Shown one piece after another: positions 8,635 through 19,900 of a stretch of DNA of 64,000 bases. Position numbers and translations under genes: made by a program. The notes beneath the pieces were generated by a model that saw only the letters and a list, made by a program, of their open reading frames with translations, did no database searches and was not told the DNA's origin. The stretch lies in the NCBI RefSeq assembly GCF_902364365.1, contig NZ_CABJDN010000002.1, forward strand, positions 496,155 to 560,154. Direction: 5' to 3'. Position 1 is the stretch's first letter, and every line of letters starts with the position of its first letter. The DNA comes from Bacteroides intestinalis. Lineage in GTDB: Bacteria; Bacteroidota; Bacteroidia; Bacteroidales; Bacteroidaceae.

Positions 8635-11600
8635 ATGAGACGTAGAATCCTTTTATTCCTTTTGGCTTTTATATCCATAAGCCAGTATGTAGGAGCATCA
8701 GATGCTCGCAATAAATATAATTTCAATTCCGACTGGTTACTTTCCGTTGGTGATACCCCTGAAGCCCAACAAGTACGTTTTCAGGATACGGATTGGAAAA
8801 AAGTCACTTTACCCCGCGCTTTCAATGAAGATGAAGCTTTTCGCTTAAGCATCGACCAGTTAACAGATACAGTGATGTGGTATCGTAAACACTTCCGTTT
8901 ACCCGCTGGCAGTAAAGATAAAAAGGTATTTATAGAATTCGAAGGTGTCCGCCAAGGAGCTGATTTCTACATTAACGGTCAATATCTGGGCCTGCACGAA
9001 AATGGTGCGATGGCTGTTGGTTTCGACTTGACTCCTTATATAAAATACGGACAGGAAAATGTAATAGCCCTCCGCATTGATAATGACTGGAATTACAAGG
9101 AACGCGCTACCAACACCAAATATCAGTGGAGCGACCGTAACTTCAACGCCAATTATGGTGGTATTCCTAAGAATGTATGGCTACATGTTACAGATAAATT
9201 ATATCAGACTCTGCCTTTATACAGCAATCTGCAAACCACGGGTGTCTATATCTATGCGGAAGATATTCGTGTAAAATCCCGCAAAGCGGTGATTCATGCG
9301 GAATCCGAGATAAAGAACGAGTACAAGCGTGCCAAACAAGTGGCCTATAAAGTTGAGTTGATAGACCGTGACGGTAAAACAATCAAAGTATTCGACGGTG
9401 CTCAGACTTTAATAAAACCCGGAGAAACAGTTACTTTAAAAGCAGCTGCGGAAGTGGACGGTTTGCATTTCTGGAGTTGGGGATATGGCTATCTGTATAC
9501 CGTAAAAACAAGTTTATGGGCAGACGGTAAAAAGATAGATGAAGTAGCTACCCGGACAGGTTTCCGCAAAACTCGCTTTGGGAAAGGTATGATATGGCTG
9601 AATGATCGCGTAATCCAGATGAAGGGGTTTGCCCAACGTACCAGTAATGAATGGCCGGGAGTAGGAATGAGCGTTCCGGCATGGCTGAGTGACTATAGCA
9701 ATGGATTGATGGTGGAAGATAATGCCAACTTGGTTCGCTGGATGCATATCACTCCATGGAAACAGGACATTGAATCGTGTGACCGCGTGGGGTTGATCCA
9801 GGCAATGCAAGCCGGTGATGCAGAAAAAGACCGTGAAGGACGCCAGTGGGGACAACGGACTGAACTGATGCGTGATGCCATCATTTACAACCGTAATAAC
9901 CCGAGTATCCTGTTTTACGAATGTGGAAATGAGTCTATCAGTCGGGAACACATGATAGAGATGAAAGCAATACGCGATAAATATGACCCTCATGGCGGCC
10001 GTGCCATAGGTTCACGTGAAATGCTTGATATCCGCGAAGCCGAATATGGCGGAGAAATGCTTTATATCAATAAGAGTAAACATCACCCGATGTGGGCCAT
10101 GGAATATTGTCGCGATGAAGGATTGCGCAAGTATTGGGACGAATACTCTTACCCCTATCATAAGAATGGAGAAGGGAACAATTCTTTCAAATCCGCCGCA
10201 ACCAATAAAATCCAGAAGAAAGTAGATGCACGTGCTTACAATCATAATCAGGATTCATTTACGATAGAAAATATAATTCGCTGGTTCGACTATTGGCGTG
10301 AACGCCCGGGAACCGGAGAGCGTGTTAGTTCAGGTGGAGTAAAGATCATCTTCTCTGATACTAATACTCATTTCCGCGGGGTAGAGAATTATCGTCGTAG
10401 CGGGGTAACTGATGCCATGCGTATTCCCAAAGATCCTTTCTTTGCACATCAGGTGATGTGGGACGGTTGGGTAGATATAGAAAATCCACGCATCCATATC
10501 ATTGGCCATTGGAATTATAAAGAAGGTACAGTGAAACCGGTTTATGTAGTTTCCAGTGCAGAGAAAGTGGAATTGTTCCTGAATGGAACATCCTTAGGAT
10601 ATGGTAATAGAGACCACCATTTCTTATATACTTTTGAAAATGTAGCATTTGCAACCGGTAAATTGGAAGCAGTGGGCTATGATGAAAACGGAACAGAATG
10701 CTGCCGTACACACTTACAGACAGCCGGTGAACCAGAGCAAATAAAGCTGAGCCTGATTCAAAGTCCTAATGGATGGAAAGCAGACGGTGCGGATATGGTA
10801 TTACTCCAGGTAGAAGTAATGGATAAGGATGGAAGACGTTGTCCGTTGGCCAATGATCTAATACATTTCGATGTGGAAGGACCTGCCGAATGGCGTGGTG
10901 GTATCGCACAGGGAAAAGACAATTTTATTCTTTCAAAAGATCTGCCGGTAGAATGTGGCATCAACCGCGCACTCATCCGCTCTCTGACAACTGCTGGTAC
11001 AGTTCGCGTAACTGCAAAAGCTAAGGGTTTGAAATCTGCTGAGATCAGCTTCTCATCATCACCAATAGAAGTAAAAGACGGATTAAGCAGCTATATCCCC
11101 GGCAATGAACTGGAAGGCAGATTAACCCGTGGGGAAACTCCATTAACACCTTCTTATAAAGATACGAAAGTAGATGTTGGCATCTTATCCGCTGTCGCCG
11201 GCGCAAATAATGAAAACGCTATCAATAGTTTCGATGATAACGAATTGAGCGAGTGGAGAAATGACGGAAGAGCAAACACAGCCTGGATCACTTACCAATT
11301 GGAACGTGCCGCACGAGTGGATGAAGTTTGCCTGAAGCTGACCGGATGGCGTTTGCGCAGTTATCCGCTGGAAATCTATGCAGGTGACGAACTGATCTGG
11401 AGCGGAGAAACAGATAAAAGTCTGGGATATGTTCATTTGAAAGTAAAACCTGTATTGACCAACGAGATCACCATTCGTCTGAAAGGGGCCAGCAAAGAAG
11501 GGGATGCCTTCGGACAGATAGTTGAGGTAGCTGCTCCCGTCGCCAATGAATTGGATCTATATAAAGCTAAAGATGGAAACAAGACCAGGCACGAATTACG

Positions 11601-11640
11601 CATTGTGGAAATTGAGTTTAAAGAAAACTTATGGCAATAA
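8635..11640 (+). CDS. GH2 glycoside hydrolase with DUF4982-like and C-terminal carbohydrate-binding-like domains
   Basis: A 1001-aa exported enzyme (signal MRRRILLFLLAFISISQYVGA). It has the GH2 order: jelly-roll sugar-binding domain (about 30-200, FNSDWLLSVGDTPEAQQVRF, WYRKHFRLPA), Ig-like domain (200-320), TIM barrel (about 320-620), a DUF4982-like beta-sandwich (VYVVSSAEKVELFLNGTSLG, about 640-700), an invasin-like segment, and a C-terminal F5/8-type beta-sandwich (about 850-960). The general acid/base is likely Glu433 in YECGNESIS. The candidate nucleophile is Glu490 in WAMEYCRDEG. GH2 enzymes cleave beta-galactosides, beta-glucuronides or related linkages. In rhamnogalacturonan loci they trim side chains or unsaturated uronates. 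Which substrate applies here cannot be told. The downstream PL11 overlaps its last 10 nt. Confidence 0.88.
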   Translation: MRRRILLFLLAFISISQYVGASDARNKYNFNSDWLLSVGDTPEAQQVRFQDTDWKKVTLPRAFNEDEAFRLSIDQLTDTVMWYRKHFRLPAGSKDKKVFIEFEGVRQGADFYINGQYLGLHENGAMAVGFDLTPYIKYGQENVIALRIDNDWNYKERATNTKYQWSDRNFNANYGGIPKNVWLHVTDKLYQTLPLYSNLQTTGVYIYAEDIRVKSRKAVIHAESEIKNEYKRAKQVAYKVELIDRDGKTIKVFDGAQTLIKPGETVTLKAAAEVDGLHFWSWGYGYLYTVKTSLWADGKKIDEVATRTGFRKTRFGKGMIWLNDRVIQMKGFAQRTSNEWPGVGMSVPAWLSDYSNGLMVEDNANLVRWMHITPWKQDIESCDRVGLIQAMQAGDAEKDREGRQWGQRTELMRDAIIYNRNNPSILFYECGNESISREHMIEMKAIRDKYDPHGGRAIGSREMLDIREAEYGGEMLYINKSKHHPMWAMEYCRDEGLRKYWDEYSYPYHKNGEGNNSFKSAATNKIQKKVDARAYNHNQDSFTIENIIRWFDYWRERPGTGERVSSGGVKIIFSDTNTHFRGVENYRRSGVTDAMRIPKDPFFAHQVMWDGWVDIENPRIHIIGHWNYKEGTVKPVYVVSSAEKVELFLNGTSLGYGNRDHHFLYTFENVAFATGKLEAVGYDENGTECCRTHLQTAGEPEQIKLSLIQSPNGWKADGADMVLLQVEVMDKDGRRCPLANDLIHFDVEGPAEWRGGIAQGKDNFILSKDLPVECGINRALIRSLTTAGTVRVTAKAKGLKSAEISFSSSPIEVKDGLSSYIPGNELEGRLTRGETPLTPSYKDTKVDVGILSAVAGANNENAINSFDDNELSEWRNDGRANTAWITYQLERAARVDEVCLKLTGWRLRSYPLEIYAGDELIWSGETDKSLGYVHLKVKPVLTNEITIRLKGASKEGDAFGQIVEVAAPVANELDLYKAKDGNKTRHELRIVEIEFKENLWQ

Positions 11641-13499
11641 GGTTGAATTGTTATATAAAACACTGGGTTATTATGTATATACTCCTGCTTTGCGGGAGTA
11701 TATATGCTTTTTCTCAACCCTATACAGCAGAGAAACTCTCAAAAGGCTTGGTCGGAATCCCTACAGAGAAAGGAATGTACTTCAGCTGGCGCATGACGCT
11801 GGATGATGCACCCGGCTTGCAGTTCGACATCTATCGAAGCACCAATGGCGGAACAGCCATAAAACTGAATAAAGAACCCATTAGCCAGACTGCCGATTTT
11901 CTAGATGAGGGCACTGACTTCAAAGTCACTAATCGCTGGATACTGAAAGCTGATAATAGAGAAGTAGCCACCTGGACACATTCGACAGAAGAGGAACTAC
12001 ACCCCTATTTAAGTATTCCAATCCGGAAACCGGAAGATGGAGAAATCGCAGGCGAACATTTCTCTTATACAGCCAATGATTGCAGTATAGGAGATTTGGA
12101 TGGTGACAGTGAATATGAAATCATACTGAAATGGTCACCTTCCAATTCTAAGCGTCCTCCGCAACGTGGCTTTACAGGAAATACTTACCTGGATGCGTAT
12201 AAAATGGATGGAACATTGCTTTGGCGCATTGATTTGGGACCGAATATCCGTTCAGGAGCAGCCACCACCTACTTCCTTGTCTTTGACTTCGATGGAGACG
12301 GGTGTGCTGAAATCTGCTGCAAGACAGGAGACGGAACCGTGGATGGAACAGGACATACTATCGGTGATAACCAAGCAGATTGGAGAACATGGGATAAAGA
12401 GAGTCCGACTTATGGAAAGATAGTCAATGGGCCGGAATACCTGACTGTGTTTGATGGTAAAACCGGAAAAGAATTAGATACCAAAGAATACATTCCTACC
12501 CGCTATCCCATAGACGGATGGGGAGGCATCGGCGGTAACTGTGGCAACGATAATACCGGCGGACGCTCCGACCGCTTCACTGCGGGAGTCGCCTTTCTGG
12601 ATGGTAAGACTCCTTCACCTGTAATGGTCAGAGGATGGTATGGACGTACTGTAGTCTGTGCATGGACATTTACTAACTCAACCTTGAAAAGCATCTGGAC
12701 TTTCGATAGTGCCGCCCCCGGTATGGAAGGATATTCCGGTATGGGAAATCATAGCGTAACAATAGCCGATTTTGACGGAGACAATTATGATGAGATCTGC
12801 GTGGGGGCTATGACAGTGGACCATGATGGAAAAGGTCTCTTCACAACGGGACTGCGCCATGGAGACGCCCTGCATGCCGGACGTTTAATCCCTTCGCGCC
12901 CTGGTATACAAGTATTCGGCGTACATGAGAACGAAGGAGATAATGAGATTGTCAAGCGAACTCCCGCCGTAGCCATGTTTGACGGAGCCACCGGAGAAAT
13001 CATCTGGCAAGATGGGTTAGGCAAAGACGCCGGACGCGGAGTAGCAGCCGACATCGATCCACGCTATGAAGGAGCAGAATGTTGGTGCAACATCGGTGGC
13101 TTACGAAGAGGAGATACCGGAGAATTTATCAGTGATAAGAAACCGAATTCCTGCAATTTCACAATCTATTGGGATGCCGATCCGCTGGCAGAGTTATTAG
13201 ACCATGTCTCCATCAGCAAGTGGAATTGGCAAACGGAAGAAACTGAACTATTGCTGAAAGCCGAGGGAGTAGTTTCCAACAATGGCACCAAAGGGAATCC
13301 CTGCCTGTCCGGAGATATTCTGGGAGATTGGCGCGAAGAAGTCATCTGGGCTTCAGAGGACCAAACAGAACTGCGCATATACACAACAACGATACCTGCC
13401 GCCGACAGGCGCCCGACATTGATGAACGACCGTCAATATCGTCTGGCTATCGCTTGGCAAAACGTAGCATATAATCAACCACCACACACAAGTTTTTAA
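11631..13499 (+). CDS. PL11 rhamnogalacturonan lyase
   Basis: A 622-aa exported lyase. The ATG at 11631 overlaps the GH2 stop by 10 nt and gives a signal peptide with a basic n-region. The ATG at 11673 (MYILLLCGSIYAFS) is an alternative. An Fn3-like N-terminus (GLVGIPTEKGMYFSWRMT) precedes the propeller with canonical PL11 motifs: DLDGDSEYEIILKWSPSNSK, FDFDGDGCAEICCKTGDGT, GPEYLTVFDGKTGKEL, NRSDRF-like GGRSDRFTAGVAFLDG, DFDGDNYDEICVGAM, GDILGDWREEVIWAS. PL11 enzymes cut the GalA-Rha backbone of rhamnogalacturonan I by beta-elimination, leaving unsaturated galacturonate for GH105. Aspartate-rich loops bind calcium. It is probably secreted to the periplasm or surface. Confidence 0.92.
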   Translation: MAIRLNCYIKHWVIMYILLLCGSIYAFSQPYTAEKLSKGLVGIPTEKGMYFSWRMTLDDAPGLQFDIYRSTNGGTAIKLNKEPISQTADFLDEGTDFKVTNRWILKADNREVATWTHSTEEELHPYLSIPIRKPEDGEIAGEHFSYTANDCSIGDLDGDSEYEIILKWSPSNSKRPPQRGFTGNTYLDAYKMDGTLLWRIDLGPNIRSGAATTYFLVFDFDGDGCAEICCKTGDGTVDGTGHTIGDNQADWRTWDKESPTYGKIVNGPEYLTVFDGKTGKELDTKEYIPTRYPIDGWGGIGGNCGNDNTGGRSDRFTAGVAFLDGKTPSPVMVRGWYGRTVVCAWTFTNSTLKSIWTFDSAAPGMEGYSGMGNHSVTIADFDGDNYDEICVGAMTVDHDGKGLFTTGLRHGDALHAGRLIPSRPGIQVFGVHENEGDNEIVKRTPAVAMFDGATGEIIWQDGLGKDAGRGVAADIDPRYEGAECWCNIGGLRRGDTGEFISDKKPNSCNFTIYWDADPLAELLDHVSISKWNWQTEETELLLKAEGVVSNNGTKGNPCLSGDILGDWREEVIWASEDQTELRIYTTTIPAADRRPTLMNDRQYRLAIAWQNVAYNQPPHTSF

Positions 13500-13501
13500 T
13501 C

Positions 13502-16500
13502 ATGATGAAAAGAAACAGATTCCGTACTAGTTTGTGCCTTTCATTTTTCTTTCTGTCTTTACTACCATTGAAGGCACAGGACAATCAGGTTTCCGGCTTA
13601 AATGCCCGCCAGTTTCACAAATACTGGAAAGTGGAGTCGGAATCGCCCGATTACAAAGTAACGTTCCGGGGAGATACAGCCGAAATTGTCTCCCCAAAAG
13701 GGCTGACTCTTTGGAGAAAGGAGAAGATGAGCGGCAAAGTCACCATTGAATACGATGCCTGCGTAGTCAGTGAAACGGAAAAAGACCGCCTGAGCGACTT
13801 GAACTGCTTCTGGATGGCTTCCGACCCGAAGTATCCGGACAACTTATGGAAACGCGAGAAGTGGCGCAATGGAATATTTCTGAACTGCTACTCCCTGCAA
13901 CTTTATTATCTGGGATATGGCGGAAACCACAACTCCACTACACGCTTCCGTCGCTATGATGGCAATGAAGCAGGCATCACCAATCCTCAGGCCCGGCCTG
14001 CGGTCTTAAAAGAATATACCAATGTAGAGCATTTACTGAAAGCGAACCACTGGTATCATATTAAAATTACGAACGAAAATAATAGGGTTAGTTATTATAT
14101 AGACGGAAAGCGTCTGGTGGATTTCAGGGATGCCAAACCACTGACTGAAGGTTGGTTTGGCTTCCGCACCACCCTATCGCGTACCCGTATTACCAACTTC
14201 CGCTACGAGTGCTCACTGCAAGAAACCTCCGTTGTGCCTTTGCAATGGATCGGCGACACTCCCGAAATGGACAAAGCGACCAGCTTCGGCGTACCTTTTG
14301 AGAAAGGCAAGATCTTTCCTGAAAGCACTTTACAGTTAACCACCGTAAATGGTGAAAACATACCGATCGACACCTGGGCGCTGGCCTACTGGCCGGATGG
14401 TTCGGTGAAATGGAGCGGAGTAGCAGGCGTTATCCCCGCCGGAACAGAGGGGGCTACACTTGAACTAGCAAAAAAGAAATCGGTAAAAAAGGTAAGAACA
14501 ACAAATCCCAACGATCAAGCATCCGTTTCCGTCACCGAGACATCCCGGAATATTCTGATAGAAACAGGAGTGATTTCGGCTTACATTCCCCGCCAAGGTG
14601 AATTCCTGATAGACAGTCTGCTATATAAAGGGGTGAAGGTGGGCGAGAAAGCACGCTTGATATGCAGCACACAGAGCACGCCCGTTCTTGAAAGCACTTC
14701 GCAGGTATCTTTCAATAACTATGTGAGCGAAATGAAATCAGCGACGGTAGAGCGGTGCGGTGCTGTACGTACGCTGATAAAACTGGAGGGCGTACATAAG
14801 AATAAAAACGGACGTGAATGGCTGCCCTTTGTGGTACGTCTCTATTTCTATGGTGGAAGTGAGCAGATGAAGATGGTGCATAGTTTCCTGTTCGATGGAG
14901 ACCAGAACCAGGATTTCATTCGTGCTTTAGGCGTCCGCTTCGACGTGCCTATGCGCGAAGCACTTTACAACCGCCACATAGCCTTCTCCTGTGCTGACGG
15001 CGGAGTGTGGAGCGAACCTGTACAGCCATTAGTAGGGCGTCGTGTACTGACATTGGGCGATGCAGCGAACAGGAACTCCGGCCGGGATGTGACAAATAAA
15101 AATGCCGGCAAGGATAAGGAACCCTCCCTGCAACAGCAACAGATGGAAGGGAAACGCATCCCACCTTATGAAGCTTTTGATGAAAAAAATCGCTCGCTGT
15201 TGGACAACTGGGCATCGTGGAACACCTACCGCCTGTCTCAGCTCACTGCGGATGCTTTCTCCATCCGTAAACGGGCCAATGACACGAATCCCTGGATAGG
15301 TACCTTCTCCGGCACGCGCAGTGAGGGATATGCTTTTGCCGGCGACGTCAGCGGTGGATTGGGGCTTTGCTTGCACGACTTCTGGCAGTCTTATCCTTCG
15401 GCCATCGAAATCTCCGGGACGAAGACTCCCGTAGCCACCCTTACCGCTTGGCTATGGAGCCCCGATGCCGAACCCATGGATTTGCGCCACTACGATAATG
15501 TAGCACACGATTTAAATGCCAGTTACGAGGATGTTCAGGAAGGGCTGAGTACACCTTATGGAATTGCCCGCACCACCACACTCACCCTGATCCCACAGGG
15601 AGGATATGCAGGAAAGCAGGCTTTTGCAGACCGTGCCAAGCAACTTTCGGAACCGGGTGTATTGATGCCTACCCCCGAATACCTGCACGCGCAACAAGCT
15701 TTTGGCGTCTGGAGCCTTCCGGATCGCAGTACTCCATTCCGCGACCGGGTAGAAGACCGACTGGATGCATACGTTGACTTTTACAAGAAGGCCATCGAAC
15801 AGAACAAATGGTATGGTTTCTGGAACTACGGCGACGTCATGCATGCGTATGACCCTATTCGCCACACCTGGCGCTACGACATCGGAGGCTTTGCCTGGGA
15901 CAATACGGAACTGGCCTCCAACATGTGGCTTTGGTATAATTTCCTGCGCACAGGGCGTGTAGACATTTGGCGCATGGCAGAGGCTATGACCCGCCACACA
16001 GCCGAGGTAGACGTCTACCACATAGGGGAGAATGCCGGATTGGGTAGTCGTCACAACGTCAGCCATTGGGGATGTGGCGCCAAAGAAGCACGCATCAGTC
16101 AGGCTGCTTGGAATCGCTTCTACTATTATCTCACTACGGACGAACGCTGCGGAGACCTCATGACCGAAGTGAAAGACGCCGAACAGAAACTCTATACCCT
16201 AGACCCTATGCGCCTGGCACAACCACGTAGCGAATATCCCTGCACCGCCCCTGCCCGCCTGCGCATTGGTCCCGACTGGCTGGCATACGCCGGAAACTGG
16301 ATGACGGAATGGGAACGCACCCGCAATGTGGCTTACCGCGATAAAATCATTACCGGCATGAAGAGTATCGTCGCCCTGCCCAACCGGATTTTCACAGGCC
16401 CTAAAGCGCTTGGCTTTGACCCTGCAACCGGCATCATCAGCAGTGAGTGCGACCCCAAACTGGAAAGTACCAACCACTTAATGAGTATCATGGGCGGCTT

Positions 16501-16861
16501 CGAGGTGATGAATGAAATGCTCCGGATGATTGAACTACCCGAATGGAAAGATGCTTGGTTAGATTATACGATACGTTACAAACAGAAAGCATGGGAGCTA
16601 AACCGTAGCCGTTTTCGCATTTCACGTCTGATGGGCTATGCAGCTTATCAGACACGCAACCCGGAAATGGCAAAGGAGGCTTGGGCGGAATTGTTCACAA
16701 GACTGGAGCACACGCCGGCACCGCCTTTCCGCATCACAACTCTACTTCCACCCGAGGTGCCTGCCCCGCTGGACGAATGTACCAGCATCAGCACAAACGA
16801 TGCCGCCCTGTGGAGTCTGGATGCTATTTACATGCAGGAAGTAATTCCCATGGACGAATGA
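13502..16861 (+). CDS. PL26/YetA-like exo-rhamnogalacturonan lyase family protein with N-terminal DUF6250-like domain
   Basis: An 1119-aa exported protein (signal after MMKRNRFRTSLCLSFFFLSLLPLKA). Residues about 40-235 form a laminin-G/DUF6250-like sandwich (VTIEYDACVVSE, WHYHIKITNENNRVSYYIDGKRLVDF-like pattern, GWFGFRTT). The rest matches the three-domain PcRGLX/YetA layout: an N-terminal RIFT-barrel-like domain (PLQWIGDTPEMDKATSFGVPFEKGK, WPDGSVKWSGVAG), a middle beta domain, and a helical toroid (YGFWNYGDVMHAYD, WDNTELASNMWLWYNFLRTG, DVYHIGENAGLGSRHNVSHWG). The characterised PL26 enzyme removes unsaturated disaccharides from the rhamnogalacturonan reducing end. It is unusually long because of the extra N-terminal module. 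Exact activity is by family analogy only. Confidence 0.82.
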   Translation: MMKRNRFRTSLCLSFFFLSLLPLKAQDNQVSGLNARQFHKYWKVESESPDYKVTFRGDTAEIVSPKGLTLWRKEKMSGKVTIEYDACVVSETEKDRLSDLNCFWMASDPKYPDNLWKREKWRNGIFLNCYSLQLYYLGYGGNHNSTTRFRRYDGNEAGITNPQARPAVLKEYTNVEHLLKANHWYHIKITNENNRVSYYIDGKRLVDFRDAKPLTEGWFGFRTTLSRTRITNFRYECSLQETSVVPLQWIGDTPEMDKATSFGVPFEKGKIFPESTLQLTTVNGENIPIDTWALAYWPDGSVKWSGVAGVIPAGTEGATLELAKKKSVKKVRTTNPNDQASVSVTETSRNILIETGVISAYIPRQGEFLIDSLLYKGVKVGEKARLICSTQSTPVLESTSQVSFNNYVSEMKSATVERCGAVRTLIKLEGVHKNKNGREWLPFVVRLYFYGGSEQMKMVHSFLFDGDQNQDFIRALGVRFDVPMREALYNRHIAFSCADGGVWSEPVQPLVGRRVLTLGDAANRNSGRDVTNKNAGKDKEPSLQQQQMEGKRIPPYEAFDEKNRSLLDNWASWNTYRLSQLTADAFSIRKRANDTNPWIGTFSGTRSEGYAFAGDVSGGLGLCLHDFWQSYPSAIEISGTKTPVATLTAWLWSPDAEPMDLRHYDNVAHDLNASYEDVQEGLSTPYGIARTTTLTLIPQGGYAGKQAFADRAKQLSEPGVLMPTPEYLHAQQAFGVWSLPDRSTPFRDRVEDRLDAYVDFYKKAIEQNKWYGFWNYGDVMHAYDPIRHTWRYDIGGFAWDNTELASNMWLWYNFLRTGRVDIWRMAEAMTRHTAEVDVYHIGENAGLGSRHNVSHWGCGAKEARISQAAWNRFYYYLTTDERCGDLMTEVKDAEQKLYTLDPMRLAQPRSEYPCTAPARLRIGPDWLAYAGNWMTEWERTRNVAYRDKIITGMKSIVALPNRIFTGPKALGFDPATGIISSECDPKLESTNHLMSIMGGFEVMNEMLRMIELPEWKDAWLDYTIRYKQKAWELNRSRFRISRLMGYAAYQTRNPEMAKEAWAELFTRLEHTPAPPFRITTLLPPEVPAPLDECTSISTNDAALWSLDAIYMQEVIPMDE

Positions 16862-16921
16862 TTTGCACGATTTTCCATGTATATTGCATATTATTCTATG
16901 GAAGTATTTCGTATTAAGCCG

Positions 16922-16929
16922 TATTTTTG
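16922..16929 (+). promoter_or_regulatory. Bacteroides -7 box for the GH28-PL11 gene
   Basis: TATTTTTG, a match to TAnnTTTG, lies 25 nt before the ATG at 16955 in a 93-bp gap. It suggests the last four locus genes can be transcribed separately. Confidence 0.5.
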
Positions 16930-16954
16930 CAACTAATGAAAAACAAAATATATC

Positions 16955-19900
16955 ATGAAAAAACCTTGTTTTAAATCCTTGACCGGCATAGCTGCCATTG
17001 CAGTGATTGCACTGGGATTATCGGGCGCCATGCCCGCCCCGAAATATAAGACTGTCACCGTTAACGCACCTTTTGCCATGGAGCCGATAAAGGAATTTAT
17101 TTTCCCCAACCGTGATTTTTCCATCGCAAATTATGGAGCAGTAAAAGGAGGGAAAACTATAAATACAAAAGCTATCGCTAAGGCTATCAAGGCATGCAAT
17201 CGCGCCGGTGGTGGCCGTGTAGTAATTCCCACCGGCGAGTGGCTTACAGGCCCCATACACCTGATGAGCAATGTGAACCTGCATTTATCTGACGGTGCCA
17301 TACTGCGCTTCACAGACAATCCGGAAGACTATCTTCCTGCCGTGATGACGTCATGGGAAGGTATGGAATGTTACAACTACTCGCCTTTGGTGTATGCTTT
17401 CGACTGTGAAAATGTAGCCATCACCGGAACCGGGACACTGCAACCCATCATGGACACGTGGCGCAAGTGGTTTAAGCGTCCCAAGCCTCACATGGACGCA
17501 TTGGCCGAACTCTACACAATGGCCTCAACGGATGTTCCGGTAGAGAAAAGACAGATGGCAAAAGGAGAAAATAATCTTCGCCCGCACCTGATACACTTCA
17601 ACAGATGTAAGAACGTCTTGCTCGATCAGTTCAAGATTCGTGAAAGCCCCTTTTGGACCATACACTTGTATATGTGCGATGGCGGTATTGTTCGCAATCT
17701 GGACGTATATGCCCACGGACACAATAACGATGGCGTCGATCTGGAAATGAGCCGGAACTTCCTGATAGAAGATTGCAAGTTTGATCAGGGAGATGATGCA
17801 GTTGTCATTAAAGCCGGACGTAACCAAGATGCCTGGCGATTGGATACCCCGTGCGAGAATATTGTGATACGCAACTGCGACATCATAAAAGGACATACAT
17901 TACTGGGCATCGGCAGCGAAATGTCGGGCGGCATACGCAACGTATATATGCACGATTGCGCAGCACCAGACTCCGTGTTCCGCCTCTTCTTTGCCAAGAC
18001 CAATCACCGCCGGGGAGGTTTCATCGAAAACATCCACATGGAGAACGTAAAAGCAGGCAAGATGCAGCGTGTACTCGAAATTGATACGGATGTACTCTAC
18101 CAATGGCGTAATCTGGTACCTACTTACGAGGAGCGCATCACCCGCATCGACGGCCTGTACATGACGAACGTGACCTGCGAACGCACTGAAGCCATCTACG
18201 ATCTGAAAGGGGATGCCAAACTGCCTGCAAAGAACGTCGTTATAAAGAATGTACATGCCGATGAAGTTACGAAATTCATCAAGAACGTACATAACGTAGA
18301 GAATGTAACGGAAGAGAACGTGACGTACGGCCGCTTCCGCAACGCGGCGAATGCTCCGGCTTATGATTATTCAAAGCTACAAAAGGAAAAGTTGGGTCGT
18401 GGTGTAGTAGCCATCCGTGAGAACCCGTCAGAAGTAGCTGTTTCCTGGAGATACCTCTCGTCCGACCCCGAGAATACAGCGTTCAACCTCTATCGGGACG
18501 GAAAGAAGATAGCCGAAGTACCTGCTACTACGGGAACTTTCTACCGGGATGCCTATAAAGGAAAGAAAGCAACTACGTACACCGTGCGGCCCGTTGTAAA
18601 CGGCGTGGAAACAGGACATATCGAGGGCAACTATACACTGCCGGCGAAGGCACCCATAGGATACATCAATATTCCGCTGGACCGTCCGGCGGATGGGGTC
18701 ACCCCTTCGGGACAAGCATTCACCTATATACCCAATGACGCTTCTATTGGTGATGTCGATGGGGATGGAGAATATGAGATTATTCTGAAATGGGATCCCT
18801 CGAACGCACATGATAATGCCCATGATGGCTATACTGGAAATGTCCTCTTCGATTGCTATCGATTGACAGGTGAACGCCTCTGGCATATTGATATGGGACA
18901 CAATGTCCGTGCAGGTGCACACTACACTCAATTCATGGTATATGATTTTGATGGCGACGGCTGTGCAGAGATCATCATGAAGACTTCTGACGGAACCATC
19001 GACGGACAAGGTAAAGTGATCGGGGATGCCGCGGCCGACTATCGCGAACCGGGTACCCCTGCCAATCAAGGTCGCATCCTGAAGGGTAATGAATACCTCA
19101 CCGTCTTCAATGGACGCACAGGTGCCGCCATGCAGACTATCGATTATGTTCCTGCACGCGGAAATCTGGCAGATTGGGGAGATAATCGCGCCAACCGAAG
19201 CGACCGTTTTCTGGCTGCCGTTGCCTATCTGGATGGCATCCATCCCAGTGTAGTGATGTGCCGCGGATATTACACCCGTACTGTACTTGCAGCTTTCGAT
19301 TGGGATGGAAAAGAACTGAAACAACGTTGGATATTCGACAGTAACACCCCAGAATACAAAGCTTATGCAGGACAAGGCAATCATAACCTCCGTGTAGCAG
19401 ATGTAGATGGGGATGGATGTGACGAAATTATATATGGTTCCTGCGCCATCGATAATAATGGTAAAGGGCTTTACTCTACCGGAATGGGACACGGAGATGC
19501 CATGCATCTGACGAAGTTCTCGCCCGATATGCCCGGACTTCAGGTTTGGGATTGCCATGAAAATAAGCGCGACGGTTCCAGCTTCCGCGATGCAGCAACA
19601 GGAAAAGTATTCTTTCAGGTGAAAAGCGGAATAGACGTAGGCCGTTGTATGGCTGCCGACATCGACCCGACGAACCCCGGCGTGGAAATGTGGTCTTGGG
19701 AATCAAAAGGACTACGCAATATCAAGGGAGAAGTAGTCAATCCCGATATCAAAACATTCTCTGTCAATATGGCTGTGTGGTGGGACGGCGATTTACTCCG
19801 TGAGTTGCTGAACAAGAATGTGGTATCCAAGTACGATTGGGAAGCCGGCGTCTGCAAACCGCTCGTCACATTCGAAGGTGCTGTATCGAACAACGGAACC

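Noticed and set aside
15512..16066. 184-codon - strand frame inside the PL26-like gene
   Set aside because: Antisense shadow of a GC-rich real gene.
18428..19558. 376-codon open frame on the - strand
   Set aside because: It lies wholly inside the GH28-PL11 gene, has a protein pattern without domains, and is a shadow of biased codon use on the real strand.
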